64,000 nt of DNA from the NCBI RefSeq assembly GCF_963576615.1, contig NC_088708.1:65760672-65824671 (forward strand), written 5' to 3'. Below the pieces are notes generated by a model. It saw only the letters and a program-made list of their open reading frames with translations. It made no database searches and was not told the origin of the DNA. This DNA comes from Watersipora subatra. Lineage: Eukaryota > Bryozoa > Gymnolaemata > Cheilostomatida > Watersiporidae. Made by a program: the position numbers and the translations under genes. Positions 34,001-46,659 of this stretch are shown one piece after another; the stretch's first letter is position 1, and each line of letters begins with the position of its first letter.

Positions 34001-37000
34001 TCACAAGACGTCGATATCACTGCGTATATTTTATTGGTCAATAATATATACTTTGCGCCAATATATTATAGCTCTATGTTATGCCTGCGCACTGACAATA
34101 AGCTTATTTATGCCATTGTTTGTGGGATACAGTAATTTTATTAGGTATATTATTACACGCTAGTCATCCAGAAAAGGTACATTTATTTTTATGCCCATAT
34201 GTATTGTTATGCTTATATTTATTGCCAATGCTTATAGTACCATTTTGCCAAACAAAAAACGAGCCATTTAATTTTTCCTTTACTCAAAAAATCACTATAA
34301 AATCGCAATTTCCAATTTTTGTTTTATTTCTGGTTAAGGATGGATGAAAAGAACAATTTTAAATAGTGACCTAAATGTACTTCTGCTAATGAAATCCTTC
34401 ATTACTGAACCTAAGATGTTTCTGGCTACTACATTTTTATACCAGAGAATGTGTGTCTACGTTTTGGTCAAACTGCAAACTCAGCCTGTTTTACTACAAA
34501 AAATCTTAAACATTCGTTTCGTTCGTTAATGCATTGATTCGTGTGCAGAAGTTTTTGCTGATTCTGAAAAAAATTGAAATTAAAGTTTTATGACCGAAAC
34601 CCTAGCTTTTACAATAAAAATACCGAGTGAATGTCAGCAAAAAATTGTCGGCATGACTTAATTCCATCCGAGCAAGCGATTAAATCCACAGTGAAGGAGT
34701 TGATATTTGCTATACAAACAGTCAAGGGACTGAGCTAACACTGTTATGTAGATAAGTTAGTGATTGGTGTTAAGTTAAGTTAGTGATTTTAGGTAAAAAT
34801 TGATGGAGAATTGATTTTGTTTATTTTGGGGAATTGAACCGATTTACTGAAGTTCGAATACCTAAAGAATTGAGTTGTGGTGTTTTGCAGTGAATTGTGA
34901 ATTAAATAGATTCTTACACGACATGATGTTAAAAGGATTAAAAGTGTAATTGTTGATTTTTTTATGAAAATTGATTCGAGTAAATTTTTAAAGCCTTATA
35001 AACATCTCTGCTCTATAACTGTACAACTCCAAACACAGTCACAAAACATGACACGCAGGTAGTTAAATCACAATGGAGTCATATGAACAGGTCGACTTAC
35101 ATATTCATGTTCACATTTTACCGCAAATAATTTTAAAGCAGTAATTATTAAAAGCATCACTCGATGTACAAAAATAAAAAACTGTCCCAACTTGCAATTT
35201 TAAAAGAACACCTGCTCAAATATCTGTGTTTGACAGGTGTGAGTGAATAGGTAAATATGTACTGTCTCTCATAACGCTCTATTAGTTACCAGCCCATATG
35301 ACAGGTACCAAGTAATGTGGTGAAACTGAGACATAATGGTCATAGATAATGACATTATATGACAAGTGACATCACCTGACACATGACATCACATAACACA
35401 TGACATCACACGTCATGTTACATCATATGACATATGTGCAGATGCAAGCCTGTACTGAAAACTCACCTTGCCTACGCGTAAGAACTGCCCTCCAAGGTCA
35501 AACAAGTTCATGGATGAGACAGCATCCTCTGAGCTCTGTGCATTGTTATATTCAATAAAACCATAACCCTTGTGTCTACCTGGGCGAGCTGGCTCTGGCA
35601 CCAGCTGACATGATCTGATTGGCCCGAAAGCCTCAAATACACTGCAAACAATTACCCAAACAGGTTCTCAATGCTATAAATTGAGGTATCCTAAACGTTA
35701 TATTTACTATCAAAATCAGTTCTTCCCATGATAACTGAATTGCTAATTTTTTGAATTATAAAAAACTAGAAAAATAAACCAGGCACAAAAATCACAAAAT
35801 CTTATACAACTATTTTTAAGCATACTGCTTCGGTTGTGAAACAGTGGAACCCCTACTTAAAAATTTAAATCGTTCCGGGAGCCATTTTGTAAATATTGAA
35901 AATATTGCAAATGGAAACACATTTCACCGCATAAGACATAATATTTGTATAAATCATTAATACACGTAATGCTTAAAATCTAACAAATACATGTCAGAAT
36001 TATATTACTACATAATAAATAGAAAAAGTACACATGAAAAGAAAAAAGAACGGAGAAATAACAAATAAAAACTACGAAAGGTTTGTTCGTATACCTTTGC
36101 CATTGGCTTTGAGGCGAACCAAAGACAGGGCGGAGTGGGAGGACAGCAGTCAGAGGAAGTGGGTGTCGTATTATTGTCTTGGTTTTGCACAGAATAAATG
36201 TTTTAAGAGCATAAGCAAAAATATTTCTTTTTTCATAAGTAGAAATTGAAAAGCTGTATATTATCATACAAAAACACAGAAATGGAATTACTACCAACTA
36301 CAGTTATCCTACTCCGAATATGATAAATCCATACTATACTACAGGAGAAGACAGACAACGGTTGACAGTTGAGAAAAAACTTAATATATGAAAATGATCA
36401 CACACACTAAATTCAAACCATATACAATAAATTCAAATTGAGCACACAGAATAAAATTGAGTTTTCTTTCTTTTTGAGTTTTCTATTTCTGTTGCTTTTC
36501 AAACAAACGAGTCAAAATGTGAAAGGCACTTCGATATTTTGTATCTGAAAACAGATTTTGTAAGTTGAAGCAATATTTATACAAAAAGACGCTTTGTAAC
36601 TTGAAAATTTTGTATGCAGAGTCTTTCATAAGTAGAGGTTCCATTGTATAATCATTTATAAAACAATGATATCAGGATGATAACAGCTGACTGCAATAGA
36701 GCAGGGGACGGGGTGTGGCAAAACTTTTAATAAAAAGTCATTGCACTACATTAACCAACAATCTTACGTAATTTGAAAACTACCTGTATGCGTATCATGT
36801 ACATATGCACGCATACACTCACACGCGTACATGAACTACATGCTAAGTTTTCTGTATGAGTAAAACGTTAAACTTAATGCAAGAAGCAAAAGAACATGAT
36901 GAAATTGCAATAGCAACTTTTACTTTTCAACTGCCGTTCATACATGTTCAAGAGGACATGAAACTGTAAGCCAAACATTCTGTAGCTCAGGTCTAATATG

Positions 37001-40000
37001 AGAGCGAGATTAAGATAGCCTGCCTAGATGAAGACTGTGTGAGAGTGTGTCCAATCATTTTAACATTAAAAAATGAGGAGTATGCTTGAGTCTATGACTA
37101 GCAAAACTCTCAAGATGTCTGGCTTTCTGATACATAAATATTTTCAGACTATCAAATTGTTTGCTTGTCAACATTCTCAACGTGCTGACGTGACAACTCT
37201 ATGTTCGTAATGGCTGACATGACAACTCTATGTTCGTGATGGCTGACGTGACAACTCTATGTTCGTAATGGCTGACGTGACAACTCTATGTTCGTAATGG
37301 CTGACGTGACAACTCTATGTTCGTAATGGCTGACAGGTTTCGTTCAAGAGTAAAAAAAAAAACAATGATCTTTCATGAATTCTATTCATGGTGAATTGAG
37401 ACTCGGACTAGTTGAAACCACTACTGCTTTGGACTAGTTGAAACCACTACTGCTTTGAACTAGTGCTGCACAATAACACGATATGTTTCAATATGATGAT
37501 ATATTTCAGTGAATGATTTTATATTTGGTCAGTTTTCAAGTGATATGAATATCGAAGCCGATCTTTTATCGAAATATCGGCTTATTTTATTTTGCAAAAA
37601 TGGAGTTGTCTATTCTCGTTATTGCAACGAGGGGACAACTCCTGTTTTTCAATCTATATTAACTAATGCCCTCTCATATCGTTCATGGTAAATAGAGATG
37701 CCCCGATTCTAATTTCACCAGCCGATTCAGATACCGATTCGATATACCGATTCAGATACCGATTCTTAATGAAAAATAATCCGATTCAGATTCTTTTGTG
37801 TTGCATAGATAGTTGTTCATTTTATTATGCAAGTATAAATATAATGCAAAAAAATATAAATAATAATGTATTTACTAGTTTGTATTTATGAAAAAAGATA
37901 TACATGTATATATATTCACATACTGACATACCGTGCATCTAATAACAAAACAATCCATGTTTCTTGAAATATGTTATTATTAATGGTAATCACTGTTAGT
38001 GGTACAGCTTTCTGTGATAATGAAGTCTCTATTTTACTGCTGAACGAACTGCTGTGCCTGTACAAGTCTAAAGCAAATAAATGCGTCTTTTAATTACCGT
38101 TAGTGATTCAATTATCTCAGTGAGATGTCTTTATCTTCTATCACTATCGATGTAGCCAGTCGAGCTGAAGGACTCGCGCGCTACAGATGATGGAGGGCAG
38201 GCTAAACACCGATAAGCCACTGAGGTTATTTTATGCGATACAAACGATACATCATATCGTCAGGATCAAGAGGGGGAGAGAGATAAATAACTTTATGCAT
38301 CAACTGCTCAAATTACTTTCGCAATGCTAGTAAATAGAAACATTACACCGCATTTTTGTTGCTCGTTATGGTTCTTTTGTTCGTGATTGGCTGCAACAAA
38401 CCATATCGCTGTAATTGAGAAATACCGCACTTGGTGATTACGTCCTGACTAAAGCCAAAATATTGCGCAGCTGTGTACAGTCATACTTCAACTTACGAGC
38501 TTAATGCGTTCCGAGACTGAGCTCGTATGTCAATTTACTCGCATGTTGGTGCAATTAATTTATATATAGAACAATTAAATATATATTGATTGGTTTCCAT
38601 ACTCTAAAAAAAGGCAAATAAAACACTCAAAACAAGATGTTGTAACAGAAAAAACATGTTGGCTATTGTCCTTACGTACTACATGCTTTCAAAAAGCAAC
38701 AAATAAAAAATAATGCAAGGAAATGTGATTAATTAAAATGTAAAATTAAATACATACAATAGCAGTTAACACTTGCATTTGCCAGGGAGGGAGATATAAG
38801 TTATCCTTCGTTACAACAGTTGACTTTGATAAATTTAGATTTTATCAAAGTGTTAAAAGACAAACTTAGAAGCAAACCTAAAAGCAAACTTTCATTTTCA
38901 ACTAAACGTAATTAAAATTTCTTCGGCGTTCATAGTTTGAAATTTCTCACTGGTTAGCGAGAAATCTTTCCTTTTTTTCGCTTTCACGACTAGCCGGCCG
39001 TTTTAAGATAAACCTATCTAAGGACGTTTGCCTTTGTCGCCCTTGCAACATGTTGCGATTAGGACGAACACAGGTGTCGTCACAAATGGTTAACACACGA
39101 TCACTAGCCAACTTGTCCGAATGTCTATTAAACAGTTTGGATAGATAGCGCCGGCCTTTTCACATTGCATCGTTTCAGTTACGCTGTCACCGGCCAATTG
39201 TTTGTCCAATGCCATCAGCGGTCGTGAAGATCGCTGCACCGTTTAGAAACTATGGCTAGTCCTTTTGCGAACTAAATGCCCTGAATATAATCCTTCTGTT
39301 TGATAATTATGAATGTATTTCTGTCATATTGCCGAGCTATTTGAATCACGCATACACATTTCGCATATTTTTCAATACTTTTCCGTTTAATATCGACTGT
39401 TATCATTTGCGTTTTCTTTGTATTATCTTTCATTTTACTGGCAAACTTTCGGTCTACGCACAGTACTTTTAATTCACATAATTCTGCACAGAAAATCGTG
39501 CACAAAAAAACACGGTACAACAGTATAACCTGAGCAGTTGAAAAATACAGAGTGATGCTGTTCTAATAAAACACCTCCGGCATACTTGGCAACTCACTCA
39601 AGTGCTCGTATCTCAAACATGGCTCGTATGTTAGTGCTAAAACTTGCTAGAAAGCTGGCTCGTATCTTAAGTTTCTCGTACGTTGGAGCACTCGTAAGTT
39701 GAAGTATTACTGTAGATGTTTACTAGGCTATAGACATGAAATAAATTGTGTGTCAGGCTTGGAAATCATTAGATAAAAGCAAGGAACTTGCAGCTGATGA
39801 TTTTTTATTAAAGTAGCAGGCTAAAATACAGTTTTCTGCTAAATAGTTGATATGTAAAAGGTATCTGAAGTGTCCGATTTTTTAAGAAAAGATCGACCGA
39901 TACCGATTCAGATACTAAATACCCATATCGGCACCGATACCGATTCCGATATTGAAATCGGGGCAACTCTAATGTTAAAGCCTAACACTATATATCGAAA

Positions 40001-43000
40001 GAAGACAACTCCCATGTTCGATATTTTTCGGTGTTCGATATATTTTGAGACCAAATAATCGAATGTACATGCAAAGTTATCGTGCAGCACTACTTTGGAT
40101 GCAAATCGCTTCGCTTTATGGCCTTTATCTTATAGGTCTACATACTAGACAAGAAATCTGAACTACAGTTTGATGGCTTTGTTGGGCTATGAGTTAACGG
40201 GAAGTGAATAACTGCACTTCAATAAAACTCACGCTAGTCACACAAGCTTATAAGCAGAAGGAGCCCACATGCAGGGCGTGTGAAAAAGATGTGCATGGAA
40301 AACACGGTTAGCCCATGCACGTCAAACCTTTTGACGTTATTGATACCTTTTGACATCATTGACTACGAGATCCGGATGGATTGAAGCCACATATATACGA
40401 TTGTATGACTTTGACTCCTCTTTCAATTGTTCAATGATAGGCTGAGCTTGAGGCATGTTGGTCGGCCTCCCAACCTGCGCAAGACAATCTCTAGATTACA
40501 TGACACATCAGCAATGCCACAATTATCGATATGTTATAAGCACTTTGTCCTAGCAGGTGCTTGTTATCTATAGGGAAAGGAATAGGACTATGCGTAAAGG
40601 GATGGTTAAACAGAACTCATTTGACTGAAAAATTTACTCTTAGCGTAACAAACGGTGTCATGTGACCTTAACAGAACAAACAGCTGAAACTAAATTAAAT
40701 TTCTGAGTTTGATTAAGACCCATTAAGACCCATGTAGATACTCCTTGTAAATGTTAGTTGATTTGGCTGAGATATGCACGCTTTGGAATCATTAATACAG
40801 TTATCATGTGACCACAACTTCACTCTTTATCATTGACTATTCCACTATGAATTGCTTCGGTGAAAGAAATCCCATATGACCAATCAGTTGCGCAAGCAAA
40901 GATATGAATGCATTTCCATAGCATAAATGTGCTTTAAAATGAATTTTAAATAGAGTTTATGGAAGTATAATGCAAGTATCTGAGTTCTACAGGCACATAT
41001 AAAAATAATAAGCAATAAAAAACAAGAGAGGACATTGGAGGAATAAAAGTACAAGAGACAACGAAGAGACGTTGTAGAGACAAACTGGCGAATGAGCAAC
41101 AAAACTTTGAAAGACTACAGTGCAGAACAGAGAACAAGAGTTCAGAAATGATATTCCATAAATGAAAAGAAAAACAAAAAGGAGAAATATAAATAGTATT
41201 TGAGAAAACAAGCAAGCACCAAAGTTAGGAGAAAACTAAGCAAACACATTCTAAACTAAATCGCAGTTCAAAATCATCATAGAGACTAAATGTTTGAAGA
41301 TAAAAATCTACCTTAATATTCCTCCCACCTATCATCACTCCATTCATCTGCTCCATAGCGAGCGAGGCAGCCTCGGGGATGTCATACTCAACAAAGGCAA
41401 AGCCCTTGTGTTTGTTGGTCACGCTGTCCCATGAGAGGCTTACACTCTTGATTGGCCCAAATGGCTGAAAGGCCTGCTTGATAGTATCCTCTTTGATTTC
41501 AAAATTGATGCTTCCCACATATATCCTGTATTTAAACAAATGAGTACAAGAACAAATCAGTTATTAACACGCCTTGCCTGTTCTTCATGCATGCTACATC
41601 GTGTTGCAAGAATAATTACTACAAAAATAATGGTTATGAGAAATTTTTTTTAATAGACTTTTATTTTGCATTATACAAAAATGCAGTAATCACAAAAACT
41701 TAAGAAATAACCAGAGCAAACAGAGGAGGTCCCGAGTTGCTTGAATACTTGCAGAATGTATGTACATGTATATTTAGAATGTATGTACATGTATATTTAG
41801 AATGTATGTACATGTATATTTAGAATGTATGTACATGTATATTTAGAATGTATGTACATGTATATTTAGAATGTATGTACATGTATATTTAGAATGTATG
41901 TACATGTATATTTAGAATGTATGTACATGTATATTTAGAATGTATGTGCATGTATATTTAGAATGTATGTACATGTATATTTAGAATGTATGTACACGTA
42001 TATTTAGAATGTATGTACACGTATATTTAGAATGTATGTACACGTATATTTAGAATGTATGTACACGTATATTTAGAATGTATGTACATGTATATTTAGA
42101 ATGTATGTACATGTATATTTAGATGGTAAAAGAAAAATCCTTCAACTCAAACTCATAAAATCTACACTCAGTGACATACCATGTCGAGTCTCCATCTCTT
42201 GTACGAGACAACTGCAGATGTGACTGGACATGCAGTGTTTCGTGGTTTCATATCGTCTATTTAATACAGCGCAAAAACATTTAATGTGACTTCATTGAGC
42301 AACAAAAATAACTCATCCGCAGATTGCATTGCATGTGAGTAGCTAAAGATGTGATGCTGAAAGAAATGGCACGCTCAATACGCAAAAGAAAGTTAACAGC
42401 TAACTCATGCTAACTGAACGTTGAAAGAAAAAAACCAGTTCTTTTACGAATGGTGTTAGCCTCATTAGAGAATACTTTGTGGTGTTAAAAACTTGTCAAC
42501 AGCTCACATAAAATCTAAAAATAATGACAGAATTATTGTTCTATTACTATCTGATTTAAAAGAACACTTCAGGCAGATGAGATATTGAACAGGAACTCTA
42601 GTATTTGTAGAGTTTTGGTTGCTCTAGGTAACACCTTCACTGTAGGTGTCATAAAGTTACCGAAATAGAAATAATCTTACCATCTAAAAAATCTTCTGCT
42701 ATGAACAAAAAATAAACAAATATGGACTCGCTGGCGATTTTCATCTCATCCCATCTAGGAGGTAGCCTAATGAATAAATTACTCTCATTGATTCCCTAAT
42801 ATTTTCATAGTCTTTAGAATGCTCTTGGATTAGGGTAAAATACATTGTATCTATTTCCTTTAGTTTTATACATCGGAGTTATCCTGCTTTGAAAAAGCCA
42901 ATTGTCTGACAGCAGATAACTCCAATATACCATGTTTCATTCAATAAGCACCCATTATTGGGAATACTAATGATGTGAACATGCTTTGAATTAAAGTAGA

Positions 43001-44410
43001 TGTTGTCACACCGCTTAGCTCTTTAAAGGGACCTAAACAGGTACCCACGCAACAAATAATGAAACCACCGAATGTAGCTTACTTGCAACAAATACAGATT
43101 TGTGTCTACTTTTAGTGAAACATGGCGCTCACTTTTAGGATTCTCAAACTTGACCTAAGCATTGTTTTTCGAAAACAACCTTTTGGTATTGATATTGCCT
43201 AGTCAATCTTAGTTTCTAAAAGTTCCTTCGCTTTGCAACCGCTAGCAACTGCTGGATACCTACTTTATATCTGCTCCATAAACCGAGAACTTAAACCATA
43301 CCTGCACATGAGAGCGAGTGCTTGCTGTTTCTGCACATTGCTCTGGAAGTTGAGCTGCTGCTGTGCCTGATGAGCAATGGTTTGCTTGACAAGCACCGTC
43401 TTTATACTCTGCTCCATCGCGTATTTCTTAGCCCGATTTATCTGGTCAGTCTGCGCGCTCGAGGGCTTAAACAGCTTGAATACCGTCCTCTCGGCAGTGG
43501 ATCCTGGTCCAGATAACACGGGCCCGGTCTGATCAGCCTGGTTGGCACCTAAAAGAGGAGGAACGAATGCAAATACAGGCTCGACCTTTTAAAGATGGAA
43601 CAACAAAGATGCAACATATAGTCCCACACAAACTTTTTCCACATTTTAAACTATGACAATGTTTGCAGTAAAATTGAAAATTATTCAAGACTGAAGCAAA
43701 AGTGTTTTGCCAAAATTCTGTTGAATCCAAATATAAAAGCGGTAAGCTCATCAACCAACCATAATATGCCAAGCAAAGCTGAAAAAACTGCATCCAACAG
43801 AATGAGTTTTCAAACTCACAGCTGGCCAGTAATGCATGCAATGAAAACATATAAGGTTATGAAAAGTCCATCATTATCATGAAAACAAGACTTTCCTGAT
43901 GTTCAACAAGCACAAATTGGCCATCCTTCGTAGTATAGGTTTCACAGAAATCTTATAAGAAAAGGGAACATTTTTCATCAAAAAAACCCTTTCACCCTGA
44001 CAGTAAAACTTTATCGAAAATTGATATTCAAGTAACTAAACTCGAAATTCAAATTTTTCTAGTTTTTACAGAGAAATATAACCGCTGAACCTTGAAAGCC
44101 ACAAAAACTAACTTACTCATTTCGAAGCTAGCTGACATAGCAGGAGGTGTGTCTCGACCCAGACTTGAATTAGATGCAGCCATTCCTAGCACAGGGGGAG
44201 TGCCAATCATAGAAGATGCTCCCAGCATGGAGCCGGTGTTGACCATACCAAGTACTGCTGGCGGTGGAATTCCTCCTTGAGCTGGAGGCCCAAACGGAGA
44301 GGCCACTCCAGGCGGGGGCACCATGCTAAAGCCCTGCAAAAATGAAACACCATCAGCAAATCGGAATTTGAAGAGAAGGAAATTTTGAAAACAACTTTGA
44401 CCTCATCCAT
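31063..44410 (-). CDS. PUF60: PUF60 (poly(U)-binding splicing factor, Half pint/FIR)
   Basis: Exons in transcript order: 44410-44402 (start, tentative), 44333-44117, 43548-43302, 41525-41312, 40474-40347, 35641-35467, 32805-32572, 32311-32042, 31493-31304 and 31172-31063. All are in phase, giving 597 residues (human 559). PUF60 works with U2AF at 3' splice sites and acts as the FBP-interacting repressor in vertebrates. Seen: [20 protein letters not shown] before RRM1; RRM1 with RIYVGSI and [13 protein letters not shown]2 with RIYVASI and HKGYGFIEY; an alanine/proline-rich linker ([11 protein letters not shown]); [11 protein letters not shown]; and a C-terminal U2AF-homology motif with [25 protein letters not shown] and the key NGRYFGG. 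The start exon MDE, joined over a 68-base intron with a weak donor (gtcaaa), is the least sure part. The Gly/Pro/Met-rich exon 44333-44117 is longer than I recall in vertebrate PUF60. Confidence 0.92.
31840..31960. repeat. Short imperfect tandem repeat, about 3 copies
   Basis: Units of about 40 bases with GTTAACAGATTGTTT and CCATAAC recur in the PUF60 intron next to the 32042 exon. They are degenerate. Confidence 0.5.
32906..33672. mobile_element. Long inverted-repeat MITE in PUF60 intron
   Basis: The left arm (about 32906-33230) and right arm (about 33390-33672) are reverse complements. They include AGCCTTAAAC at the outer edges and blocks such as AATAAAGATTGGTCCACTAA and GCTTTTTAGGAGCGGAAG. 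The left arm carries small insertions relative to the right. The short middle also shows weak pairing, so almost the whole 767-bp unit folds back. No coding capacity is seen. Confidence 0.8.
33673..35466. other. PUF60 intron, nothing else recognised
   Basis: AT-rich intron sequence. GAATTGA/TCAATTC-type motifs recur near 33725-33800 and 34640-34980 but do not form a clear element. Near 35330-35440 a loose repeat of GACATCACATGACA is seen. No exon is needed here, because the flanking PUF60 exons join in phase. Confidence 0.4.
35842..36646. mobile_element. Tc1/mariner-like MITE in PUF60 intron
   Basis: The left end CAGTGGAACCCCTACTTA and the right end, inverted, CAATGGAACCTCTACTTA match at 16 of 18 bases. 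TA follows the right end. The 805-bp interior has no transposase. It resembles pogo/Tigger-type non-autonomous elements. Confidence 0.65.
37183..37335 (+). repeat. 29-bp minisatellite, about 5 copies
   Basis: The unit is GCTGACGTGACAACTCTATG plus TTCGTAATG, nearly identical between copies, so the array looks young. Confidence 0.9.
37693..39971. mobile_element. Middle hAT-type element, inside the 37461-40092 element
   Basis: The ends TAGAGATGCCCCGATT and, inverted, TAGAGTTGCCCCGATT differ at one of 16 bases. The flanks ATGGTAAA (37685-37692) and ATGTTAAA (39972-39979) form an 8-bp target duplication with one mismatch. Both ends carry repeated GATACCGATTC subterminal motifs. The interior is itself interrupted by the element at 38478-39712. 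Confidence 0.8.
38478..39712. mobile_element. Innermost Tc1/mariner-pogo-like element
   Basis: The left end CAGTCATACTTCAACTTACG and the right end, inverted, CAGTAATACTTCAACTTACG differ at one base. TA flanks both sides (38476-38477 and 39713-39714). CTCGTATGTC-type motifs repeat within both ends. The 1.2-kb interior has no recognisable transposase. A related end occurs at 63452. Confidence 0.8.
41753..42122 (+). repeat. 23-bp minisatellite, about 16 copies
   Basis: The unit AGAATGTATGTACATGTATA plus TTT contains the palindrome TGTACA within ATGTACAT. Copies are almost identical; a run of four copies has ACACGTA in place of ACATGTA. It is in the PUF60 intron between 41525 and 43302. Confidence 0.95.
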
Positions 44411-46335
44411 TGTATAGTCATACCAGAAGCTAATCTATATGCATGCTGGAAATTACTTTTTATGTTGATGCAAAGATCTACTCAAATTGTAATATTTTAT
44501 ATCATTTATTTTAAAAAATATTCAGAGGTGAAGGTAAGCCGAGGTTTGACTATAAATGATTAATAATGTTCGTATTTTTTTGTACATTTCAACAAAGCTA
44601 ATAATCACATGAAAAGAAAAACTTCTTTCAATCAGTTACCTTCTAACTATTACAAAGTAGGGTTTTATTGAAAGATGCTATGCATAAAAATAAGACCAAA
44701 CTCTCTCAAATTTTTTAAAAACATACGGGTGCCAAAGCAATAAAAACGTCAAAAATGAAAGCTTACTCTTTTGAAAATAATATGATAGTACTGATGTTAA
44801 ACTAGATTTAAGAACTATGTAACCTGAGTGTGATAATGCTAGTTCATGATAATAAACATTACATATCCTACATCATTAGGTTAACCAATAGTTCAGTGAA
44901 TAAGAATAAAATAGGTAGAGGTGTTAGTAACTAGCAGACGCATACTGATTTTCAACTGTCCATAACAACCAGTGCTATATTTGCAACACGAAAATGTTTG
45001 TATCTGAAGTCAATACGCTCGCATTTTTAGACAAGGCTCTGCTGAATTTAATGAGACTATGAATTTTTTTATCAAACACATTTAGAAGTAAACAATTTAC
45101 ATGCAGTAGTAAAAGGTATTGAAAAGTACTGACTAACGCTTAGAAGCCTGAACTCAAGAGAATTAGGGGATTTTTTACCCATTGATAACTATCCTTGGTG
45201 AGAGCATTGTCAATTATTACAGGTCATGAACATCTACAACCAGTATATCGTGCTACTAGCAGAAATGCAGTCCATTATAATCAGTTGTCTAGTTAATATT
45301 AATTATACTTCCTGATTATGAAAATCACAAATGCTAAAAGACTAAATTTTTAGTGATGAGTTACCAGATTAGTCATTTTTTTCTGATACATAACTCACCG
45401 CATGACTACCTATTTGTTACTATTTATATTTTTGATAAAAAGTGTGAGCAAGTTCAGTTTCGAGAGTCAGTTTCCCGATTAATAATTGAGAAAAACTCAC
45501 AGTTGACCTACTATCATGACTACTCAATAATTAGACTTGACTATAATACTTTACTGAAACTTGACTCGGGAGGCAATATTGAGAAAATAATTGCAGCATA
45601 TTTTGGCAACAGAAATAAAATTCCAAACCGTCCAACCTCTAAATCATCTATGAAGATTTAAAAAGTGATAAATCGATAAGGACCTTGTTTGATTGAGTAT
45701 ACCACCAGATCTCCCTTATTTTGAACAGTGACCAAATATAGACATGCCTTAATAAATTCATTAAGTTTCCACTCATGTATATTCCAGATTAATAATTTGT
45801 CTATTCTTGTCAATCATGATTTTTTTATCATGATAAATAAAACATTTGCCAACACAAAGAAATGAGTATGACCCAGCTTAACGCGGCCAATACTGAGCTC
45901 ACTGAAACAGACGCAGATTGACACATACTACAACTACTATATTAATTATAATATATTTATACATGAACTAATTCATAACTTAAGCATAATTCTGGCTAAG
46001 CTATAGATTTTTGGCTTCATCTAGAGGTTTTCATGAATGCTCATCGATTCGGAGGCCTTTGGTGAACCAACAACTTGTGGTAAGTTGAGTTTTTCAACGT
46101 AAAGAAATGCAGGAGATTTTTTTTCGATGATGATGCCATGTCGAATTCCGAATAACTTGTGACAACCTTGAATAATTTTGTAAAGAAGTGTGATGCATTG
46201 GCAATGGGGTTAACTCAAAGCCACAGCGATGATTTAAAAAAAATTTGGAACTCGGCTATGTTTACTACTTCTACCTAGCGACTAGTTTTTAATTTGAGGC
46301 AGTAGTTATTGTCCCTTGTGTTTAAAAATAGAACT

Positions 46336-46540
46336 AATCATTCGCGAAATTTAATAATTCGCGAAATTTAATAATTCACGAAATGTAATAATTCGCGAAA
46401 TTTAATAATTCGCGAAATTTAATAATTCGCGAAATTTAATAATTCGCGAAATTTAATAATTCGCGAAATTTAATAATTCGCGAAATTTAATAATTCGCGA
46501 AATTTAATAATTCGCTAAATTTAATAATTCGCGGAATCAT
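46336..46540 (+). repeat. 17-bp minisatellite with TTCGCGAA palindrome, about 12 copies
   Basis: The unit ATTCGCGAAATTTAATA repeats with very few changes. Each unit carries the 8-bp palindrome TTCGCGAA with two CpG-type steps in an otherwise AT-rich setting. Confidence 0.95.
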
Positions 46541-46659
46541 CTGTTCACGAAATCGCGAATTATTAAATCAATCAAATATTTTCATCATGTAGGGTATCAA
46601 ATTCCTTGATGGATATATTTGCTTATTCATTGTCTATTGATACACATCCTCCAGTTTTA

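Larger units (their letters stand above)
37461..40092. mobile_element. Outer hAT-type element, split by a nested insertion
   Basis: The left end TAGTGCTGCACAATAAC and the right end, inverted, TAGTGCTGCACGATAAC differ at one of 17 bases. The flanks CTTTGAAC (37453-37460) and CTTTGGAT (40093-40100) agree at 6 of 8 bases, fitting an 8-bp hAT target duplication. Without the inner insertion it would be about 350 bp, with CGATAT-type repeats inside. No transposase is present. Confidence 0.75.

Noticed and set aside
33718-34990. Another Tc1-like element in the PUF60 intron
   Set aside because: GAATTGA/TCAATTC motifs recur, but no matching pair of ends or target duplication could be found.
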